Shown piece by piece: positions 6,183 to 9,615 of a stretch of 9,615 bases of DNA. This DNA comes from Caldifarciminota bacterium UBA2202 (GTDB lineage Bacteria; Hydrothermota; 32-111), in the NCBI GenBank assembly GCA_002327905.1, contig DCUY01000074.1, positions 44,757-54,371 of the forward strand. The letters run 5' to 3'. The notes below the pieces were generated by a model. That model worked only from the letters and a program-made list of their open reading frames with translations, was not told where the DNA came from and searched no databases. Position numbers and translations under genes: made by a program. Within the stretch, counting starts at the first letter, position 1. Each line of letters begins with the position of its first letter.

Positions 6183-7103
6183 TTACTTACAGGAACTTTC
6201 CTTCTGCAGGAGGCAGTTCCATTTCTCTTCTACGGATTTCTTTATCTCTTCAACAAGTTCAGGCTCATTTTTAAGATGTTTGAATCTTGCCTGTTTGAAC
6301 AAGAAATCTTCCAATGGTTTCACCTGCTTCGGTTTTATGTTGATTTTGTATTTGCCATCTTCATATTCATATACAGGCCAGAAATGAGTTTCAACCGCAA
6401 GACGGGAAAGTTCTATGGATAGAGAAGTATCATATCCCCATCCGAGAGGACAAGGAGAAAGAACATTTATAAATGTCGGTCCGTCCACTGCAAGAGCCTT
6501 CTCCACCTTCGAGACAAAATCAGACCAATTGGACAAAGATGCCTGAGCCGCATATTTGAGATTATGCGCCACCATTATTTCAGTAAGGTCCTTTCTGTTC
6601 TGCATCTTTCCCTTTACGACCGAACCTGCGGGGCTTGTTGTAGTGCTACTTCCCATAGGTGTTGCGCTTGAACGTTGAATTCCCGTATTCATATATGCGC
6701 CATTGTCATAGCACACATAGAGAAGATTGTGTCCTCTCTCCATTGCTCCTGAAAGGGACTGAATGCCTATATCGTATGTGCCTCCGTCTCCGCCGAATGC
6801 TATGAAATTAATTTTTTTGTCTGTCTTTTTTCTCTTCAAAAGAGCTCTGTATGCGCTCTCCACTCCGCTTGCTGTAGCGGCTGAGTTTTCAAATGCATTG
6901 TGAAGAAAAGGAACATTCCATGCAGTATAAGGATAAATTGTAGATACGACTTCCATACATCCTGTTGCTCCGACAACTACAGTATCCTTCCCTGCGGCTG
7001 CCATTAGAAGTCTTAATATTACTGTCCCACCGCATCCGGCGCATGCCCTATGCCCCTGCGTGAACAGATTGCCTTTATTTGCCAAATCTTTAATCGTTGT
7101 CAT
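6183..7103 (-). CDS. porB: 2-oxoacid (probably pyruvate):ferredoxin oxidoreductase, beta subunit
   Basis: This 306-residue beta subunit carries thiamine diphosphate and an iron-sulfur cluster. Together with the alpha, gamma and delta subunits it converts pyruvate and CoA to acetyl-CoA, CO2 and reduced ferredoxin in the cytoplasm. The cluster cysteines are visible as C21 and C24 (HRACAGCGG), C49 (ATGCMEV) and C218 (LSPCPLGW). The thiamine-diphosphate motif runs from GDGGTYDIGIQSL (105-117) to YDNGAYMNTG (132-141), followed by QRSSATP. The ATG at 7103 has GGAG 6 nt upstream, and the gene follows porA by 9 bp. Related enzymes for branched 2-oxoacids (VOR) share these motifs, so pyruvate is the likeliest substrate rather than a proven one. 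A hairpin lies in its last codons. Confidence 0.93.
   Translation of the reverse strand: MTTIKDLANKGNLFTQGHRACAGCGGTVILRLLMAAAGKDTVVVGATGCMEVVSTIYPYTAWNVPFLHNAFENSAATASGVESAYRALLKRKKTDKKINFIAFGGDGGTYDIGIQSLSGAMERGHNLLYVCYDNGAYMNTGIQRSSATPMGSSTTTSPAGSVVKGKMQNRKDLTEIMVAHNLKYAAQASLSNWSDFVSKVEKALAVDGPTFINVLSPCPLGWGYDTSLSIELSRLAVETHFWPVYEYEDGKYKINIKPKQVKPLEDFLFKQARFKHLKNEPELVEEIKKSVEEKWNCLLQKESSCK
6192..6220 (-). promoter_or_regulatory. mRNA hairpin at the porB end, upstream of mglB
   Basis: On the minus-strand transcript GGAACT (6220-6215) pairs with AGTTCC (6197-6192). A second stem, TCCT with AGGA, closes a 5-nt loop inside it. No T-run follows, so it is not a typical terminator. It sits 12 nt before the mglB ribosome binding site and could affect processing or the relative level of mglBA. 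The inverted repeat is directly visible; a role is inferred. Confidence 0.35.
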
Positions 7104-7112
7104 TTTTCTCTC

Positions 7113-8288
7113 CTACTCTCTGACAGTGATGTATTTGACATCAGGTGTCGTTTCTTTGCTATTTGAAAAATCTTTAATATCTTTCAATACATTTTCAATG
7201 TCTCCGACAGTTATATCCCTGCCTCCGAGTCCGTATATATAATCCTTCATCGCAGGCTGTTTGGAATTTCTGTAGAAAGAGGATTTCAGTTCATTGAAGA
7301 GATGGCCTCCCGTTGAAGACATCATATCGCTCCTGTCCAGAACTGCTATTCCTTTTACATTTTCGAGAATGGCCACCATCTCAGGCGCAAAGAACGGACG
7401 GAAGATTCTCGGTTTTACTACTCCGACCTTTTCGCCCTTTTCACGAAGCTTTTCGCAGAGGTATCTTGCTGTTCCTGCAGTCGACCCGAGAGCTACAATC
7501 GCAAACTCTGCATCTTCCATGAAATATTCCTCTATAATGCTGTAATTTCTCTTCATCTTCTTATTAAAGTCCGCATACAATTCCTTTATTTTCTCCTTTG
7601 CCTTCATCATCTCATGCGCCTGCTGTGTCTTTATCTCCATGTAATAATCCTGAAGAACAAGCGACCCCACTGTTATCGGGTTATCTATATCGAGAACATT
7701 ATAAGGAGTCTTATGCTCTCCAACATAACTTTGCACTTCTTTATCATCAAACACTTCAAGACGTGACATTGCATGTGATATTATGAATCCGTCGGTTGTA
7801 ACCATCACGGGAAAAAAGAGTTCTTCGGAAATCTTCATTGCAAGAATTGTCTGGTCGTATGCCTCCTGTGAATCTTCGGAGAAAATCTGTATCCATCCTG
7901 CGTCTCTTGAACCCATTGTATCCGAATGGTCGCAATGAATATTTATGGGCGCGGATAAAGCCCTGTTCACTTCGCATATAACCATAGGAAGACGGAGGCC
8001 TGCGGTTATATAAAGAATCTCATGCATTAAAGCCAGCCCCTGAGATGATGTGCTTGTCATTACTCTCGCACCGCCTGCTGCTGCTCCTATGCATGCTGAT
8101 ATAGCCGAATGCTCCGACTCTGTCGGAACAAAGATTGTGTCCACTTTTCCGTCATTTACAAAAGTCGAGAATATCTGAACTATTTCTGTGGCGGGGGTTA
8201 TGGGATAGGCGGCAACCACATCGGGATTTATCTGCCTCATTGCCTCTGCCATCGCCTCATTGCCTGTTTTTGCTACTATATTTGACAT
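7113..8288 (-). CDS. porA: 2-oxoacid (probably pyruvate):ferredoxin oxidoreductase, alpha subunit
   Basis: The 391-residue alpha subunit contributes to the active site of the thiamine-dependent enzyme. The YPITP motif (28-32) and PTESEHSA (55-62) mark the N-terminal pyrimidine-binding domain. TSTSSQGLALMHE (78-90) and SAPINIHCDHSD (112-123) are typical of PorA. GSRDAGWIQIFSEDSQEAYD (126-145) follows, then a C-terminal transketolase-like part with VALGSTAGTAR (265-275) and VKPRIFRPF (291-299). The length is normal. The ATG at 8288 has GGAGG 5 nt upstream, in a leader nearly identical to that of porG. It lies 12 bp after porD and 9 bp before porB. Pyruvate is the most likely substrate, with 2-oxoisovalerate as the main alternative. 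Confidence 0.93.
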   Translation of the reverse strand: MSNIVAKTGNEAMAEAMRQINPDVVAAYPITPATEIVQIFSTFVNDGKVDTIFVPTESEHSAISACIGAAAGGARVMTSTSSQGLALMHEILYITAGLRLPMVICEVNRALSAPINIHCDHSDTMGSRDAGWIQIFSEDSQEAYDQTILAMKISEELFFPVMVTTDGFIISHAMSRLEVFDDKEVQSYVGEHKTPYNVLDIDNPITVGSLVLQDYYMEIKTQQAHEMMKAKEKIKELYADFNKKMKRNYSIIEEYFMEDAEFAIVALGSTAGTARYLCEKLREKGEKVGVVKPRIFRPFFAPEMVAILENVKGIAVLDRSDMMSSTGGHLFNELKSSFYRNSKQPAMKDYIYGLGGRDITVGDIENVLKDIKDFSNSKETTPDVKYITVRE

Positions 8289-8300
8289 TTATGCCTCCAA

Positions 8301-8579
8301 CTACTTCTTTTCCACTTCCATTTCAATTGCCTTGAAGGGACATTCTTTGGCACAAATGCCACAGCCCTTGCAATGCTCAAAGTCTATGCCTGTCATCTTT
8401 TCATCCTTCACCTGAATGGAAGAATCGGGGCAAAAGAGCCAGCATGTAAGACACTGTTTGCATTTTTCCGAGTCCCAGACCGGTTTCGAACTGCGCCAGT
8501 CTCCTGTTTTGAAATCCTGAGCAGTTCCGCCCTTTTTAACTATAAGGGCGATGTCAACATCCTTCCATGATTTCTTCAT
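8301..8579 (-). CDS. porD: 2-oxoacid:ferredoxin oxidoreductase, delta subunit (2[4Fe-4S] ferredoxin-like)
   Basis: This 92-residue iron-sulfur subunit passes electrons from the catalytic beta subunit towards external ferredoxin. It has two clean cluster motifs: C40-C43-C46-C50-P and C70-C73-C76-C80-P. The N-terminal extension, including TGDWRSSKPVWDSEKC (25-40), is typical of PorD/VorD and separates it from free ferredoxins. GGAGG lies 10 nt before the ATG at 8579. It overlaps the porG stop by 4 bp, so translation of the gamma and delta subunits is probably coupled. The separate gamma, delta, alpha, beta gene arrangement is the four-subunit form first known from archaea and widespread in anaerobic bacteria. 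Confidence 0.95.
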   Translation of the reverse strand: MKKSWKDVDIALIVKKGGTAQDFKTGDWRSSKPVWDSEKCKQCLTCWLFCPDSSIQVKDEKMTGIDFEHCKGCGICAKECPFKAIEMEVEKK

Positions 8580-9157
8580 TCTGAGATTACCTCCTGATAC
8601 GCCCTTCTTATGCTCTTGACATTTCCTCCGACAACTTCGGGTTTATTCTTGAATTTTTTCTTGAGTTTGTCTTCAGTGTCAAAAATCATCTTGTCAAAAT
8701 CCAAAATTCCTGTCGCTTTTACAAGAGCTCCGAACATTGGCGTATTCGGTTTGTTTGAGCCAATCTCCTCTATTGAGATTTTGGAAGCATCTACAGTAAA
8801 TATTTTTATTCCCTTTCTGATTTTACATAATGTCCGAATTTCGCTTGGTTTCTTGACAGTATTAACTATAATAACACCGCCTTCACTCAGCCCCTCTGTG
8901 GTATCAATAGAATTCATCAATGACTGGTCGAGAACAACCACTACATCCGGATTTTCAACTGAACTGTGGATAGTTATCTCTCTGTCAGCGAGTCTGTTGA
9001 AAGATTGAACAGGCGCGCCCATTCTCTCCGGTCCGTATTCAGGAAATGCCTGAATATACTTTCCTGTCGCAAGAGCCGCATCAGCGAATAGAAGGGCAAC
9101 TGTTTTTGCACCTTGTCCGCCTCTGCCGTGCCATCTGATTTCGAAAAAGTCTTTCAT
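8576..9157 (-). CDS. porG: 2-oxoacid:ferredoxin oxidoreductase, gamma subunit
   Basis: The 193-residue gamma subunit begins with the family hallmark IRWHGRGGQGAKTVA (7-21). YGPERMGAPVQSF (41-53), VVVLDQSLM (74-82) and SNKPNTPMFGALVKATG follow. The gamma domain is involved in CoA binding in related enzymes. The ATG at 9157 has GGAGG 6 nt upstream. It is the first gene of the minus-strand operon, about 22 nt from the predicted transcription start, and its stop overlaps the porD start. The length and motifs are ordinary for PorG. Confidence 0.94.
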   Translation of the reverse strand: MKDFFEIRWHGRGGQGAKTVALLFADAALATGKYIQAFPEYGPERMGAPVQSFNRLADREITIHSSVENPDVVVVLDQSLMNSIDTTEGLSEGGVIIVNTVKKPSEIRTLCKIRKGIKIFTVDASKISIEEIGSNKPNTPMFGALVKATGILDFDKMIFDTEDKLKKKFKNKPEVVGGNVKSIRRAYQEVISE

Positions 9158-9186
9158 TTAATGCCTCCAAATTGCTTAGATAAGAT

Positions 9187-9214
9187 ATTATAAAATAAAA
9201 TAATATTAAGTCAA
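9187..9214 (-). promoter_or_regulatory. Strong sigma-70-type promoter of the por-mglBA operon
   Basis: Reading the minus strand, TTGACT (9214-9209, 5 of 6 to consensus) is followed by a 16-bp AT-only spacer and then a perfect TATAAT (9192-9187). Transcription would begin near 9180, leaving a leader of about 22 nt before the porG ATG. No operator-like palindrome is evident around it. It is the only clear promoter found for the six minus-strand genes. Confidence 0.75.
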
Positions 9215-9246
9215 GGGAAATGTGGAGGCAGACCAACAGATTGCTT

Positions 9247-9470
9247 CTACTCTAAATCATTAAAAACAGGTATTGGTTCGTTTGAGTATGAGTCAACATA
9301 CCACAACACATCCTGCCCGCTGTCTTTGTCAAGGTCATTTTCTTCTTCCTTTGAGGCATACGCATAAATACAGAAATAAGCCTCTGCATAACAGAATTTA
9401 ATGTCTTTGTATTTTTAGAATTGGAGTATAATAAAAATGATTTAAATGACTTTTTAGAATTTATCTTCAT
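9247..9470 (-). pseudogene. Probable decayed small gene with a type IV pilin-like C terminus
   Basis: An ATG at 9470 with AAGGAG 6 nt upstream opens a frame that starts MKINSKKSFKSFLLYSN. Its later part is methionine-rich and unlike a real protein. In another frame of the same strand, 55 codons (9414-9247) have no start codon. They read FCYAEAYFCIYAYASKEEEN, then DLDKDSGQDVLWYVDSYS, and end in NDLE before a TAG. The aromatic-small repeat followed by an acidic D-x-D and D-V-x-W-x-x-D pattern resembles the C-terminal part of some type IV pilins and pseudopilins. The simplest reading is a frameshifted, shortened remnant. An unrelated short gene from 9470 to 9252 is the alternative. The pilin resemblance rests on pattern memory only. 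Confidence 0.3.
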
Positions 9471-9501
9471 ACAATTCTCCTTAGACTCCTTCTATCTGTT
9501 T

Positions 9502-9611
9502 TTCTTTTGTCATCGTACATTGCGAACGCCTTGCTCGGCATTCTTACTTCTAAGTGCGGCAATCCCCTTGCCGGCTATTCACTCTTCTTTTGTCATTCCG
9601 AGCGCCATGCT
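9502..9611. repeat. Two imperfect copies of an intergenic repeat
   Basis: TTCTTTTGTCAT occurs exactly at 9502-9513 and 9585-9596. The following 18-mers at 9518-9535 and 9594-9611 (CATTGCGAACGCCTTGCT and CATTCCGAGCGCCATGCT) match at 15 of 18 positions. They resemble the dispersed TCATTGCGAGC-type intergenic repeats found in many bacterial genomes. The second copy may continue past the window edge. There is no sign of a coding role. Confidence 0.5.
9557..9573. repeat. GC-rich hairpin between the repeat copies
   Basis: CGGCAA (9557-9562) and TTGCCG (9568-9573) form a perfect 6-bp inverted repeat around TCCCC. No T-run follows on either strand, so it is more likely part of the repeat element than a terminator. 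The rest of 9471-9615 holds no recognised gene. Confidence 0.4.
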
Positions 9612-9615
9612 TTTC

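Noticed and set aside
6192..6220. Rho-independent terminator between porB and mglB
   Set aside because: The hairpin is interrupted and no T-run follows on the transcript; it also lies within the porB coding sequence.
8610..9008. Open frame of 132 codons on the plus strand opposite porG
   Set aside because: It is antisense to a well-conserved PorG frame, with Ser/Thr/Leu-rich shadow composition.
1..9615. CRISPR array, insertion sequence, phage or defence island
   Set aside because: There are no regularly spaced repeats, no transposase or integrase frames and no defence-related domains. Both operons are made of recognisable housekeeping or signalling genes.

Overview
The window is a dense, AT-leaning bacterial segment. 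Its two multigene operons converge near position 5075, and a short gene-poor stretch lies at the right end. It suggests a diderm, probably anaerobic and motile bacterium of the deltaproteobacterial / Desulfobacterota-Nitrospirota type. Supporting this are a four-subunit ferredoxin-linked 2-oxoacid oxidoreductase, a bifunctional HPr kinase/phosphorylase next to mannose-family EIIA and EIIB proteins with no visible sugar permease, an MglA/MglB polarity switch, and a membrane chemoreceptor. The phylum cannot be fixed from the sequence alone.

Plus-strand unit (1-5074): nadB (L-aspartate oxidase, 5' end outside the window) - hpf (short ribosome hibernation factor) - hprK - EIIA(Man) - EIIB(Man) - methyl-accepting chemotaxis protein. 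The genes are packed tightly: a 2-bp gap, an 11-bp overlap, then three successive 4-bp ATGA overlaps. From hprK onward it reads as one translationally coupled regulatory cassette. HprK would modify HPr, the EIIA/EIIB pair carries the phospho-accepting histidines, and the chemoreceptor sits where a permease or HPr/EI gene would be expected.

Minus-strand unit (9157 down to 5079, in transcription order): porG - porD - porA - porB - mglB - mglA. The gamma, delta, alpha and beta subunits form a pyruvate (or related 2-oxoacid):ferredoxin oxidoreductase. They are followed without a break by MglB and its GTPase MglA, the pair that sets the leading cell pole in gliding or type IV pilus motility. A strong sigma-70-like promoter lies just upstream of porG at 9187-9214. 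mglB and mglA both start with TTG behind good Shine-Dalgarno sequences. The stop codons of the two operons are 4 bp apart, with no visible terminator between them.

Right end (9215-9615): no intact gene is recognised. It holds a probable decayed gene on the minus strand (9247-9470), whose C-terminal reading frame looks like a type IV pilin-type ending. Beyond it are two imperfect copies of an intergenic repeat and a small GC-rich hairpin.

The most notable points are the chemoreceptor in a permease-less PTS operon, the polarity switch in a por operon, and a 24-codon in-frame insertion in NadB bordered by near-identical 25-bp repeats. No CRISPR array, insertion sequence, phage gene, tRNA or rRNA was seen.
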